Source: Hyphodiscus hymeniophilus (lineage: Eukaryota > Ascomycota > Leotiomycetes > Helotiales > Hyphodiscaceae). From it: a stretch of 64,000 bases of DNA. A model generated the notes under the pieces. It had not been told where the DNA came from and ran no database searches. It saw only the letters and a list, made by a program, of their open reading frames with translations. Below are positions 1 through 10,143 of this stretch, piece by piece; position 1 is the stretch's first letter, and every line of letters begins with the position of its first letter. The stretch covers positions 1 through 64,000 of the forward strand of contig VNKQ01000016.1 in the NCBI GenBank assembly GCA_016508695.1. Reading direction: 5' to 3'. A program made the position numbers and the translations under genes.

Positions 1-52
1 CCTAACCCTAACCCTAACCCTAACCCTAACCCTAACCCTGACCCTGACCCTA
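1..52. repeat. Telomere repeat (CCCTAA)n
   Basis: Perfect CCCTAA units fill the first 36 bases, then two CCCTGA variants and a last CCCTAA at about 47-52 before the pattern dissolves. Read outward this is the TTAGGG telomere repeat of most filamentous fungi, so the window starts at, or very near, a physical chromosome end. The variants at the inner edge are typical of old, no longer telomerase-copied units. Confidence 0.95.
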
Positions 53-60
53 AAACTTAA

Positions 61-1350
61 AACCCTAGAGTATATACTTTAATTTTGAAATCCTAGAATA
101 TAACTTTTTATTCTTCCATAGGTTTACGGAGGGTTATAGCCCTATAATATACTTTATAATTAGGGCTTTTAAACTATAAAAAAATAATCAGAAACTATTG
201 GATTAAAATTAAGATATATTATTTTAAAGTTAATTAAATAAATGTTAGAATTTATTTTACTTTATTATTATATTATATTATATTATATTATTATATATAT
301 ATATTAAGTTAGTATTACTATTAATGTTCTTATATAGTATACTTGTTTAAGTAAAATATACCTTTATTATATAATATATACTTTGAGTTTCTTTTCTTTA
401 AAATATTTTAACTTTAATATCGTAATATATAACTTTTTATTCTTCCGTAGAGTTACGGAGTATTATAGCCCTATAATATACTTTATAATTAGGGCTTTTA
501 AATTATAAAATAATAATTAAAAACTATTGGATTTAAACTAAGATATATTATTCTAAAGTTGATTAAATATATATTAGATTTTATTCTATTTTATTATTAT
601 TATACTATATTATATTATATTATATATATACTTAATTACTATTACTACTAAGCCTCTAATATAATAAGTTAGTTTAAGTAGAATATATTTCTATTATATA
701 ATATATACTTGGAATCTATTTTTATATATATACTTGAACTTTAAAATTATAATATATAACTTTTTATTCTTCCGTAAAGTTACGGAGTATTATAACCCTA
801 TAATATGCTTTATAATTAGGGCTTTGAAATTATAAAATAATAATAAAAAACTATTAGAATTTAACTAAGATATATTATTCTAAAGATATAAACTAATTTA
901 TTTTATTTATTTTATTATTATATTAGGGTTATATTAAATTTATATATATAACTATTAAGTACTACTAAGGCCCTTATATAAATTTACTTTAATTAAAATA
1001 TAATTTTATTATATAATATATACTTTGAGTTTTTTGTTCTTTAAAATACTCTAACTCTAAAATCGTAATATATAACTTTTTATTATTCTATAAGTTTATA
1101 AAGTATTATAGCCCTATAATATACTCTATAACCTAGGCTTTTAAATTATTGAAGAATTATTAATTAAGGTTAGATTTAAACCAAAATATATTACTTTATA
1201 CTTAAAACCTTTTATTTTAATTATTTTTTATTTTTTATTTAATTTATTAATACCTTATTATATAGTTTACTCTTTTAATACTACGAATAAGCCTTTTTAT
1301 AATAAGTTCTTTTTAGTTTTATTATTATTTTAAATATTTAACTCAAATAT
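61..1350. repeat. AT-rich subtelomeric tandem array, four diverged ~315-330 bp units
   Basis: A block containing TATAACTTTTTATT, then TTACGGAG, then AGCCCTATAATATACT, recurs at about 100, 429, 756 and 1071, so the period is about 315-330 bp. The units differ by many substitutions and small indels and become less alike inward. Composition is extremely AT-rich with TA/TTA microsatellites near 265-305 and 595-630. There is no open reading frame. Extreme AT content in a repeated fungal sequence fits repeat-induced point mutation, but the mutation pattern was not computed. Confidence 0.8.
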
Positions 1351-2252
1351 ATATTCCAAACCCCCCCTGCCTACCCTGTGCACGGGCCTCTTTCTTAAGG
1401 AACACCAAAATTCGACCAGATTCTTGAATACTTATTTATTAATTTAAATCTAAGTCTTTTGACTTACTTTTTTTACTCAATTATAGCGCTTAGCTTGCGC
1501 ATTAATTTGTACTCTTAGGTTTAGCCCTAACGCTTCTAAAAAGGGTACTTCGACCAAGTCCTATTTTGAACCTCTATACGAGGTTCTCGTATTTGGGACC
1601 TACCCCCCTGTTAATTTGGGACCTACCCAAGTCCCACGCAAAAGTTTGGTAGGAATAACTATTAGGGAAGGCTAATGGATCTGTACGGGTACTGGCAGAG
1701 GAGAACGAGGAAGTGATTATGGTTGAGAGCAGCCAAAGGCCGGGAAGACTGCACATACCGTCAAGGAGCACTATACTAATCACAACGAACTCACTACACA
1801 TTTCTCAATAGAGCACGGCAGACTCATGAATTGCAACAGAGACGGCCTGAGGATCCTACAGTAACATGTTGAAACGTGGTCGAAAGCGTAAGAGTGCTAC
1901 GCTAGAGACAGACGAGACAGAGACAGACGAGCCAGAGCCAGAGCTAGAGCGAGAGCCAGAACTGGGCGCGGATGATCGAGCCATGGAGGGCGCTGGTTGC
2001 GCGGATGATGTGAGATAACCCCAGAATCGTCCTTCTAATAAATACTTCTCTTATCTAAGATTTCCCAAAACTTGGGCGTGGCAAGGAATTCGGAGTCTTA
2101 CAAAGTGCAGGCGCGTCCACCAACGCGACACGTCGATTCCCTGTGCTCCTCTGAAATGAGCCGCCAACACGTGACCAATGGAGCAGGCGGCCTGTCACAC
2201 CAAAACTTGTACGTTTTCACGGAAGCCGAGTGGGAACGACTGAATTCTAATA
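1351..2252. other. Subtelomeric transition, possible transposase tail
   Basis: Base composition changes abruptly at about 1360 from AT-rich repeat to normal fungal DNA. A 50-codon frame at 1866-2018 (+) begins KRGRKRKS and continues with Glu/Pro/Asp-rich residues. This resembles the basic then acidic tail of Fot1/pogo-type DDE transposases, but there is no DDE core and the upstream frame is closed by stops, so at best it is a relic. Nothing else is supported before the next gene's stop codon at 2253. Confidence 0.25.
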
Positions 2253-3347
2253 CTAATTGCTCGCTGAGATTAATCTACCATCTGAGGCATTTGGCAAAAT
2301 GTGAGGAGTATCGCCATATGGATAGGAAAGTGCAACCTTAGTGGCCTTCGTGGAAATACCGTTCACTGCAACTCCATTTTGCTTTTGCTTGGCGTAGTGT
2401 GCCTCTAATCGTTCCCGCTCCTTGAGTCGCATTCGCTCTCTAGAAAGATACTTCTCAACAGGGAAGATCATCACTCTGTTTCCAGTGGGCTTAAAGTCAA
2501 ATGATTCCTTACCCAGATTGTTCAAAGTAGCCTGCTCAACAAGTGACAGCTCTTCCTTGGGGCGATTGAACTTGAATGGCTCCTTGAGTGATACCACAGG
2601 ATTGTTGATGAAACGAGGAATTCGTAGAGCATTCTTGCTTCCGGCATGGACCGTGTGAGGATGGCATATGAGGACGTCGCCACGCTTTCCAGTGACCTCG
2701 ATCAACTTCTTAGAGGTCTGAGCAATATCAGTGATATGCAGATCCTGGGGTAGTAAACCCTGTGGATTGTCGGCGAGCATTCGTGTCACCTTCTTCCACC
2801 CATCAGCAAACACAGCGGTTCCTCCACCTTGGTGCTTGACCTCCTCACTGTAGATGGGGGTTACCAGCAAACCCTGTTCGACGCTGTCGAGGAAATGCAA
2901 GAAGTAGTCGCCATCAATGTGAAATCGCTTGCTTGGATCGGGTGGAGTCCAATTGTTCTCGTACTCGTCCCGGCCCAGATTCACCACCAATTTGTCGGTC
3001 CACATACTGTTTTCCATGTCTATTCGCTCTTCTCCCCCAACCAGATCGCAAACTGCGTCCCAAGCTTTTGGCGCCCATTCCCGGGGATCAAACTTTCGAT
3101 GGTATGTAGAACTCAGAGTGTTTGGAATCGTCCACTCGTACATACCAGGCCCGAATTCCTCAGGTGGAAAGGACTTTTCGAAAAGCCAAGTCGACTTGTC
3201 ATTTGGATCCATTCCTAGTCGAACCCAGATGTCCTTGAGAACCAAGTTGGCAAACTCATCCCCGAAACAATCGTGAATGATGACATAGCCATTCTCCATG
3301 AAGAAGTCAACATCTTCCGTAGTTAAAACTTTGTAATTGCGAGTCAT
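2253..3347 (-). CDS. Phytanoyl-CoA dioxygenase family (PhyH) Fe(II)/2-oxoglutarate oxygenase
   Basis: A single-exon frame of 364 residues from ATG at 3347. The iron-binding set of the family is visible: an HxD pair in FHIDGDYF (about His143 and Asp145) and a distal HPHTVHAG segment (about residue 229-236), followed by LRIPRF, whose arginine would hold 2-oxoglutarate. GGGTAVFADG lies between them, as in PhyH proteins. The family hydroxylates lipids, amino acids or small secondary metabolites using O2 and 2-oxoglutarate; the substrate cannot be told from sequence. No signal peptide or targeting sequence is evident, so it is probably cytosolic. It is divergent from an MFS permease across a 990-bp shared promoter, suggesting uptake and oxidation of one compound. 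It is the first intact gene from the telomere. The last ~45 residues are low-complexity and basic. Confidence 0.85.
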   Translation of the reverse strand: MTRNYKVLTTEDVDFFMENGYVIIHDCFGDEFANLVLKDIWVRLGMDPNDKSTWLFEKSFPPEEFGPGMYEWTIPNTLSSTYHRKFDPREWAPKAWDAVCDLVGGEERIDMENSMWTDKLVVNLGRDEYENNWTPPDPSKRFHIDGDYFLHFLDSVEQGLLVTPIYSEEVKHQGGGTAVFADGWKKVTRMLADNPQGLLPQDLHITDIAQTSKKLIEVTGKRGDVLICHPHTVHAGSKNALRIPRFINNPVVSLKEPFKFNRPKEELSLVEQATLNNLGKESFDFKPTGNRVMIFPVEKYLSRERMRLKERERLEAHYAKQKQNGVAVNGISTKATKVALSYPYGDTPHILPNASDGRLISASN

Positions 3348-4337
3348 GATGTTTTTTGTTGGACTGTCACAAGGTGCAGGGCAAAGCGGAAGGACAATCT
3401 TATTTATACTAGTCTTTTACATACATGGTTGCATCGTTGAGATATGGGTTTCTTCCGGTTTATGGCCCCTTCGGAATTTCCTAGTCCGTCCTACACTCTT
3501 GAGAGCGATTTCGGAGTGGGAAGCGGGGTATGTATGTCGACGTATGGAGGGGAATCTATGCAGGGTACATGCGTTCCAATCGTACGTTTTAGAGTTGCAT
3601 TTCATCCCTATCGCATGTCTCCCCTATCACCTTCAGTTGAAAACAACCGCATCTAGGACTCGAGGTAGTGCTACTGGTGGCTTAATGCTCGGTCAGAAAG
3701 CCGCCCCAAACCTCCAACTCCTCCTTTCTGGCTGTACGCTCTGTCGATATCGATGGCAAGTTTCGGATATGACCCAACAGGAGCCGTACAACCGCTCCGG
3801 AATTCCCAGTCGGGATAGTCATGCTAGAGGGGAGGGAAGGCAGCACTCCAGGGTGTACAGTGAGGTGGGAGAAACGCTGTTACTGTAGACATATTCTCAC
3901 CATCGACAGAGTCTAAAGTGGCAGGTCGGCTGGTAGTGTAGATCGTTGCCAATATTTTAAAGTTGTGGAGGGGGAGGGGTTAGCGAAATAATCGCTCTTC
4001 CTCCGGCCATTGGCTAAGGCCCGAAGCACAACTAACGGCTATGCCAACATGGGCAGTCCGGTTGCGAGCTTTCATGTGGGGAGTTGTCCTTAACGGCCCA
4101 GAAGTAAACTTATTAGCATCCCCAATACCTTGCCGTTGTCTGTGTTGCTGCTTTACGAATTGTGGAGAGAAGTCAGCTTCCCCGCAAAATATGCTGCCGT
4201 CCTCGATCCAATTCACACTTATAACTCCCACCACCCGCGAGGAAAATTCAAAAAGTTACTTCTAACAAGTCTTGAACGTCTTTTCCATTTCTGAGCTGTC
4301 GAAATAAACTGCCATAACTCCTTACCTGACAATCACA
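3348..4337. promoter_or_regulatory. Divergent promoter region between PhyH and permease genes
   Basis: This 990-bp stretch separates two genes transcribed away from each other. It has no credible gene: the frames in it start at non-ATG codons or show no family features. Pyrimidine-rich leader sequence precedes the permease ATG. No specific operator was identified. Confidence 0.5.
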
Positions 4338-5927
4338 ATGAGCGAGACTCCGGCCAACGCTGATACCGACGTGCATCAACACCATGCGCTACGTTACCAG
4401 GGATTATTGTTGAAGGACATTCTGCCAAAGCGAAAGTACTGGTGGAATTATTGGTCTTTGTGGAGACTAAATTTATCTCTACTGTGTGCGCTCCTCGCCA
4501 ATGCTGTCAATGGCTACGACGGGTCTGTTCTCAGTGGCTTGCAGTCTTTGCCTACCTGGACGGATTATTTTAACCATCCCAAGGGCGCTGCTCTGGGAGT
4601 ACTTGGTGTTGGAATCAATATTGGTGGCTCGGCCGCAATGTTGATGGCAGGCTACATGTGTGATTACTTTGGCCGTCGAGCTCCGCTTGGGATTGGCTGT
4701 GTGATCATTATTGTGGGTGCAATTGTAGGCGCTGCAGCAGATTCTTACGGCATGTTCCTTGGTGGCCGTATCTTGGTCGGCTTTGGAAACGGCCTCTGTG
4801 CTATTGCAGCGCCCATGCTGCTAGCTGAGGTGGCGCACCCCAGTCAGCGAGCTCGACTGATGTCCATGTATGCACCGACATACCCACTTGGAGGCATAAT
4901 TGCCGGCTGGACGACATTTGCAACTTTCCGATACGCAACTCAATGGAGTTGGCGGCTTCCCATGGCGCTCCAGGGAGTTTTCAGTGTCATCCAGCTGTGC
5001 GGAGTTTTCTTCTGCCCCGAGTCACCACGTTGGCTCCTTGCAGTTGGAAAGCGACAAAAGGCCGTGGATGTCTTGGTGAAGCACCATGGAGACGGGGACC
5101 CAGACTCACCACTAGTCAAGTTTGAGCTTTCTGAAATCGAATCTTCTCTAGAGGCAGACAGTTTGAGCCGGAGTTACAATTGGATGGAGTTCTTCAAGAC
5201 CAAGGGAAACCGAAGACGACTCTCTATCATGCTCTTTTTCCCATGGGCAAGACAATTTACCTCTACGAATTTAATTTCGTACTTTTTCCCCATCGTGCTC
5301 TCGACTGCTGGAATTACCCAAAGTAAAAGGCAGCTCGAATTGAACGCAGGAATAAATATGGTTGCTTTTGCATTTGCTATCACGACCAACTTCTACATCG
5401 AGAAGGTTGGACGACGAGTCGCTATGATTGTACCCATGTTTCTGTGCGCTCTTTGCGTTACTATTTGGACCATTCTCATGTCTCAGATAGTCGAGTCCGG
5501 ATACACGCGTCCTTCTCTAGGTTATGGGGTCGTGGTTGTGGTATACTTCTTCCAAGGATTCATCCATATATTCGACGCGACATGCGAACCATATGTACAG
5601 GAAATATCTACATTTGAGCTACGAGCCAAGATCACGATCATCTGGAATTTCGGTCAGCAGGTTGTGGAGTACGTGTCATCGTTTGCAAATCCGGTCGCGA
5701 TGGACTCCATTAACTGGAAATATCTCCTGCTCTATGTCGTCCTTTGTTATCTTTATGTTGTTATTATGTTTCTCTACTTCCCCGAAACGAAGGGACTGTC
5801 ATTGGAAGAGTGTGCCATGATCTTTGATGGTGATGAAGCGAAACAGCGACAGCATGCGCTTGAAGTTGCTTACGTACAATCACGGAAAGTCGAAGGCGAG
5901 GTTGAGCATGTTGAACATTTGGATTAG
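4338..5927 (+). CDS. MFS sugar transporter family permease (lactose permease-like)
   Basis: An intronless 529-residue protein with about 12 hydrophobic segments. Hallmarks of the sugar porter family are present: GRR after TM2 (DYFGRRAPLG), the PESPRWL motif closing the first half, a second GRR in the seventh to eighth region (EKVGRRV), and the final PETKGLSLEE. The opening segment NGYDGSVLSGLQ matches fungal hexose and lactose/cellodextrin permeases. A plasma-membrane sugar- or quinate-type proton symporter is expected; the substrate is unknown. The segment where many relatives have a Trp-Ser-Gly substrate loop reads FPWARQFTSTN here, so specificity may differ. It shares its promoter with the dioxygenase gene at 3347. 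The start has a good context (CACAATGAG). Confidence 0.9.
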   Translation: MSETPANADTDVHQHHALRYQGLLLKDILPKRKYWWNYWSLWRLNLSLLCALLANAVNGYDGSVLSGLQSLPTWTDYFNHPKGAALGVLGVGINIGGSAAMLMAGYMCDYFGRRAPLGIGCVIIIVGAIVGAAADSYGMFLGGRILVGFGNGLCAIAAPMLLAEVAHPSQRARLMSMYAPTYPLGGIIAGWTTFATFRYATQWSWRLPMALQGVFSVIQLCGVFFCPESPRWLLAVGKRQKAVDVLVKHHGDGDPDSPLVKFELSEIESSLEADSLSRSYNWMEFFKTKGNRRRLSIMLFFPWARQFTSTNLISYFFPIVLSTAGITQSKRQLELNAGINMVAFAFAITTNFYIEKVGRRVAMIVPMFLCALCVTIWTILMSQIVESGYTRPSLGYGVVVVVYFFQGFIHIFDATCEPYVQEISTFELRAKITIIWNFGQQVVEYVSSFANPVAMDSINWKYLLLYVVLCYLYVVIMFLYFPETKGLSLEECAMIFDGDEAKQRQHALEVAYVQSRKVEGEVEHVEHLD

Positions 5928-6540
5928 GGGGCAATTGCAGCTTGATTTTGTGAGCAGTCATGAATGTTGTGGTAGCTGAGTCCATATTCTATCACACTGC
6001 TTGATGAGTATACGTGTAGTCCAGGAACTTCATGAGATAGTCGGGATACAGAATCTAACAAATTTCCTATGCATTCAACATAATGCAGCTACATGTGGAT
6101 TCTCAAATTGAGCCAAAGCTCCAATATCATTATTTCTTACGTCTTGGTTATGTAGATGGCTAGCTTGCTACTCGCGGTTATGTTGTGAGCACGGTATATG
6201 TCGAAATGTGTTTAACACCATTTCTTTCATATCTCCTTCAATACCTTCGCCACTTCAACCCCCTCCTTCTCGTCTCCCTGCTTCTCTGGTCTCGCCTTCA
6301 TCCATTCTTTGGTATCCCATGTGCAGCTAGCCATGCCCAATCTGCGGCCATGCTGATCCTTAACTCTAACCTAATCGTAACAAACCTCCACGAACATAGA
6401 GAAGCCAGTAGCATGACGCTGGTGCTGGCGGCCCAGCTTTGGGAAGAACCAAGACAAACAAGAAAGGAAGGTCGCGTCCATTCACATCACCTGTGGCGCA
6501 GGTCAGGAGGGGGTCGAGGAGTGCAATCTCATCCCACGGG
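5928..6540. other. Gene-less stretch downstream of permease
   Basis: Contains the 3' region of the permease and unremarkable DNA. A 121-codon frame starting near 6185 has no recognisable features. It grades into a GC-rich minisatellite. Confidence 0.4.
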
Positions 6541-6785
6541 GGTGAAATAACAGGATAAAGATCACCACCCAGCGGACTGCACCCCGCGCAGGTGAGATAA
6601 CAGATAAAGATCACCACCCAGCGGGCTGCACCCCGCACGGGTGAGATAACAGTTAAAGATCACTACTCAGCGGGCTGCACCCCGCACGGGTGAGATAACA
6701 GTTAAAGATCACTACTCAGCGGGCTGTACCCCGCACGGGTGAGATAACAGTTAAAGATCACTACTCAGCGGGCTGTACCCCGCGA
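6541..6785. repeat. 49-bp minisatellite, five tandem copies
   Basis: Units begin at 6541 (50 bp, most diverged), 6591, 6640, 6689 and 6738, each about 49 bp, and the last is followed by unrelated sequence. The core is GGTGAGATAAC, then AAAGATCAC, then GCGGGCTGCACCCCGC. The last segment can fold as a 5-bp GCGGG/CCCGC hairpin with a 6-base loop. Copies 3-5 differ at only one or two positions, so the array expanded recently from one edge. A long antisense frame crosses it, but only because the repeat carries no stop in that frame. Confidence 0.9.
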
Positions 6786-7457
6786 ATATTGTTCAGGCGC
6801 GGGGCCTTCTCCGCACGACATCCCCGCAACCCCATGGGGAGAAACGTCTATGGCGCTAGGGCGCGGCACAGTGCATGAAGAATTCAAGAGTTTAGTGGCA
6901 AGAACCCACTCTTGTTTAGTATGAAATCACTGAAAGTGAGTTTCGGGTTACCCAAATGATTTGGACCATCGACATTGTAACGCCATCGGATATGGTCCGA
7001 GGTGAAGGTTGATACCTACATGGTTGTTCACATCAATGTCGGTTGATTAGTGTTCTTGTGAGTATTCATCAATACAATCAGGGAGAGTAGGAGAGACAGA
7101 ACACCAATTCCTTTCCGAAAACGGACCAGGTAAATTGTGCGCATTCTCCCGTGGAGATCAATGGCTTCAGTCCCTTCCATGCTACTATTAACTTCATGGC
7201 CCATACAGTTGTGGCTTCTTTGACTGCAGCAAGATTGGTATCTGCCGCGTTATCCGTTATGTCTTTCGCGGTCAGACGTCAAGTCCTAGAGCGGCTTGTT
7301 CTCACCCGCACCACGACTGGCAGATTACTTTCTCAGCATGGTCTCGGGTCCATTGTGGGCATATACCTTGGGCTCTCGAAGGGCAGCGATCTTTTTTTTG
7401 GTGGTTGGAACAATGCGGACGAGCTACAGTAATGCACAAGACATTCCCCAGGAGAAA
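6786..7457. other. Gene-less stretch after the minisatellite
   Basis: GC-rich to about 6870, then ordinary. A 93-codon frame on the plus strand (7151-7432) begins at GTG rather than ATG and has no family features. Nothing firm is seen. Confidence 0.35.
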
Positions 7458-7673
7458 TTATGAACAGATGTCTTCTTGTCGGTGGGTGGTGGCGTACTTG
7501 CGGACAAGTGCCTCAGCGTTGCTACCATCGAACTCCTTGATGATAGGCATTTCCATTTCCCATGACATGACTCTGAGTACCAAGTAGTTATCTGGGTTAT
7601 CCAACCATTGCGCGTGGAACTTACTGACGGTATCGTTAGATGAGGAGCAGACAATAACCCTCTTCTCAGCCAT
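7458..7673 (-). CDS. Small hypothetical protein (71 aa)
   Basis: A 71-residue frame from ATG at 7673. Its composition is that of a compact soluble protein, with no low complexity, no signal peptide and no membrane segment. It could extend through an intron beginning GTTCATAA just after its Asp-Ile-Cys end and closing at CTGTAG, so the stop may not be the true end. No family is recognised. It overlaps a less protein-like frame on the plus strand. The call rests on a real ATG and plausible residue usage only. Confidence 0.35.
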   Translation of the reverse strand: MAEKRVIVCSSSNDTVSKFHAQWLDNPDNYLVLRVMSWEMEMPIIKEFDGSNAEALVRKYATTHRQEDICS

Positions 7674-8417
7674 GACTCGGTGATGGATAATCTGTTGGAG
7701 GTCGTCTCGACGCTCCTACCGGGATAATGATAGAGTATGTCGTCTCTCTGTGTGTGTAAGGCCTCACGTTATACTCGAACTTCGCTAGGTGTAAGCTTGT
7801 CGCGGATCGAGATGTGCGAAGTCGGTGGGAGTCGACGATTTAATCGAGCTGATTGAAGCGGTGATTCACATGGTGATTAACCTGGCTGTTGATGTTGACG
7901 GTTACGATAGGGTTTTTCCCTTACTCCACGGATGCACAGTCCTATATTGAGCAGAGAAGTCGCTTCCCCTTATGACGATACCTCCATCCTCCTCCTCCTC
8001 CACCTGGGAAAATTACATACGAAATACAACAATAGAAGGTGTTCGAGCGTAGACAAAACTCAAAAAGGGAGAGAAATCGACTGGGTCATTCTCCTCCACT
8101 CGGGCGAGATTACCAGAGAGACAGTGATAGCTGAAAGCTCTGAGATCACGCTCGAAGTCTAACAGAAGATAGTGAGGTCCAGCTTATTACTGACGAGTAT
8201 TATGGGAGATATCTGTCTTCTATTATATCCAAAAGAAGATAATTAGAACTATTCTTTGGAGTACTCTTGTAACTCATTTAGCCTTAGTATATAACTTCCA
8301 CATTTCAGTCTGCAAAGTAGCGGAAAACATAAATCATGTAATGCTCTCTCAATGAGTTTGCCATTCTAGTGTTACACTATCCGTTTCCAGCCTACACGGT
8401 GTCAAGCATGGTTCAGA
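7674..8417. other. Gene-less stretch
   Basis: Between the possible small gene and the coiled-coil gene. It contains a short TCCTCCTCCTCC run at about 7990 and AT-rich sequence at about 8200-8300 in the 3' region of the next gene. No supported gene. Confidence 0.35.
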
Positions 8418-9725
8418 TTATATATTCGCCAACGGCTTGCGTCGCAGACTGGTAGAGCTTCGTTTTCCATGATTGTCTGTATCAGGCCAGGCACCTTGTG
8501 TCATGTGGGAACTAGCAGTCAATGGATTAGCCATCTGTACCCCGCCAGTCATTTCCAAAGACTGCATCAAACTCTTCACTTCTGCCTCAAGCCCCTTGAC
8601 CTTCTTCGATGAAGCTTCACTGTTTCGCTTGAAGTAGTTCATTGTCTGGCGTGCCTCGGCGACATCCTGTGCGTGCTCCTGCTCTCGCTGCACCAACAGT
8701 TGCATCTGGTCTCTCAATTCCGCGGAATCTCTGTGGGATTTGTCGTGAATATGGTTCAGCTCTTGAGTCAGCTTGAGATTTTTAGCTTCCTGAGCTTCTA
8801 GTTGAGACCGTAGCTGTCGATACGCAGCGTTTTGTTGATCGATATCTTGGAGATATTTATCGCCACGGGTTTTCTCGGCGTTAACAGCAAGGTGTGCTGC
8901 GTCTTGGGTCGTTTGAGACTGGCTCAACTCATCGCGATACTGCTGGGCGACTACTTTCTCATTATGGAGTTGGGATTCTAGCGCGGCAAGTCCTGTCTTT
9001 AAAGTTCGGATCTCCTCCTGAAAAGTGCTGACCTTAGCACGCTCGCTCTCGAGCTGCGTATCGTCTGATGTCCTTTTTATCTGATCCTGATCTTGAACTG
9101 CCATTTGTAGCTCCAGGTGGCCTTTCATAGACCGAATCTCAAATTCTCGCTCTCGCAGCATCTGGTCTTTCTCTCTCATGTTCAGATCTTTTTCCCGCAT
9201 TTCAGTCGTGAGCTCACTGATAGTTTGTTGTAGCTGTGACGTCTTCGGGTTGTCATTTTCTTCGAGTCGGGGCTTTTGGGATTGAAGGAGTGCGTTGTCG
9301 GCGTCAGCCCTCAGCTGTGTCAGTTCTACGACCTGTGAATGGATGACTTGTTGTTGGTCGGCAATCTTAACGTCCTTTGCTCGAAGTTCAGACTTGATTT
9401 TAACAAGATCCGTAATCATCCTCTCGAGGGCTGTTGCCTGTTGAGAACTGGTCTTCTCCACTTCAGCTCTCAAAAGGGAGTTCTCTCCTATTAATTCCTC
9501 CAGCATACGACGAGATCGCAAGCTTTTTGCACTTGGTGGGCTGCTGAGTGACTGGTGCTTCTGCATTAGGTTTGTAGCTCCAGCGAGCAGATTCTTGGCG
9601 TGGAGCTGCGGAGAAAGTGCATTCTGGGGAAGCACCATCGCTTTTGATTTGGAGGGAATCATGGAGCTATCGGGATCCAAGTTTGGAGCATTTGGGTTTG
9701 GATGAAATCGGCCTCGAGACGCCAT
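8418..9725 (-). CDS. Long coiled-coil protein
   Basis: A 435-residue single-exon protein from ATG at 9725 (MASRGRF, A at -3). The open frame extends 33 codons upstream but reaches only a TTG, so 9725 is the supported start. Residues 1-75 are Pro/Ser/Asn-rich and probably disordered. From about 75 to 390 heptad-like patterns of Leu, Ile and Val with many Gln, Glu, Lys and Arg predict nearly continuous coiled coil, including the quasi-repeat TEMREKDLNMREKDQMLRE. The C-terminus is a basic Ser/Arg tail. It is probably a cytoskeletal, spindle-pole or scaffold protein; orthology cannot be assigned. It is divergent from the AAA+ gene across 418 bp. Confidence 0.75.
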   Translation of the reverse strand: MASRGRFHPNPNAPNLDPDSSMIPSKSKAMVLPQNALSPQLHAKNLLAGATNLMQKHQSLSSPPSAKSLRSRRMLEELIGENSLLRAEVEKTSSQQATALERMITDLVKIKSELRAKDVKIADQQQVIHSQVVELTQLRADADNALLQSQKPRLEENDNPKTSQLQQTISELTTEMREKDLNMREKDQMLREREFEIRSMKGHLELQMAVQDQDQIKRTSDDTQLESERAKVSTFQEEIRTLKTGLAALESQLHNEKVVAQQYRDELSQSQTTQDAAHLAVNAEKTRGDKYLQDIDQQNAAYRQLRSQLEAQEAKNLKLTQELNHIHDKSHRDSAELRDQMQLLVQREQEHAQDVAEARQTMNYFKRNSEASSKKVKGLEAEVKSLMQSLEMTGGVQMANPLTASSHMTQGAWPDTDNHGKRSSTSLRRKPLANI

Positions 9726-10143
9726 TTTGATATTTTTATGAAGCCAAGGAACAGTGTCTGATTTTGGAAGGCGAAATGATTGAGGATGTGGGGAGAAAAC
9801 CTGGGGATACCTCTCCAGACTCAAAAACCGCTATTTTTCTCGTAAATAATCTACAGCTGATTTTCGAGGGGGCTGAAACCAATATTGCTCGATTGGCGCC
9901 ACGAATGCTGCACGTCAACGCCCTCAGACGGGGCGTCTAGGCAGGCTGTGCCTAAAATAGGTACGCTCAGGCTTTCTTTCCAGACTCACTGGAGTCGTAC
10001 CCTCAGCATGCGTGGAGCGGTTTGCCTGCATTCTTTTCTGGACTTTACGTCTGCTCCTTTCTTGCCAAAATGTCGGGATAAACTGATTTTGAGATTGTTC
10101 GGCATTATCATCGACAATTCTCGGCCGCAGGTCAACTGTAAAC
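9726..10143. promoter_or_regulatory. Divergent promoter between coiled-coil and AAA+ genes
   Basis: A 418-bp region with two transcription units leaving it in opposite directions. Overlapping short frames on both strands look non-coding. No TATA box or operator was recognised. Confidence 0.4.

Noticed and set aside
1574..1801. 75-codon minus-strand frame in the subtelomere
   Set aside because: No family features; residue usage is not protein-like and it lies in a transposon-relic zone.
6366..6638. 90-codon minus-strand frame
   Set aside because: Runs through the 49-bp minisatellite; its repeated peptide is a by-product of the repeat.
7151..7432. 93-codon plus-strand frame
   Set aside because: Starts at GTG, no domain, no splice-supported extension.
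9726..9824. 33-codon N-terminal extension of the coiled-coil protein
   Set aside because: The upstream start would be TTG; ATG at 9725 has a good context.
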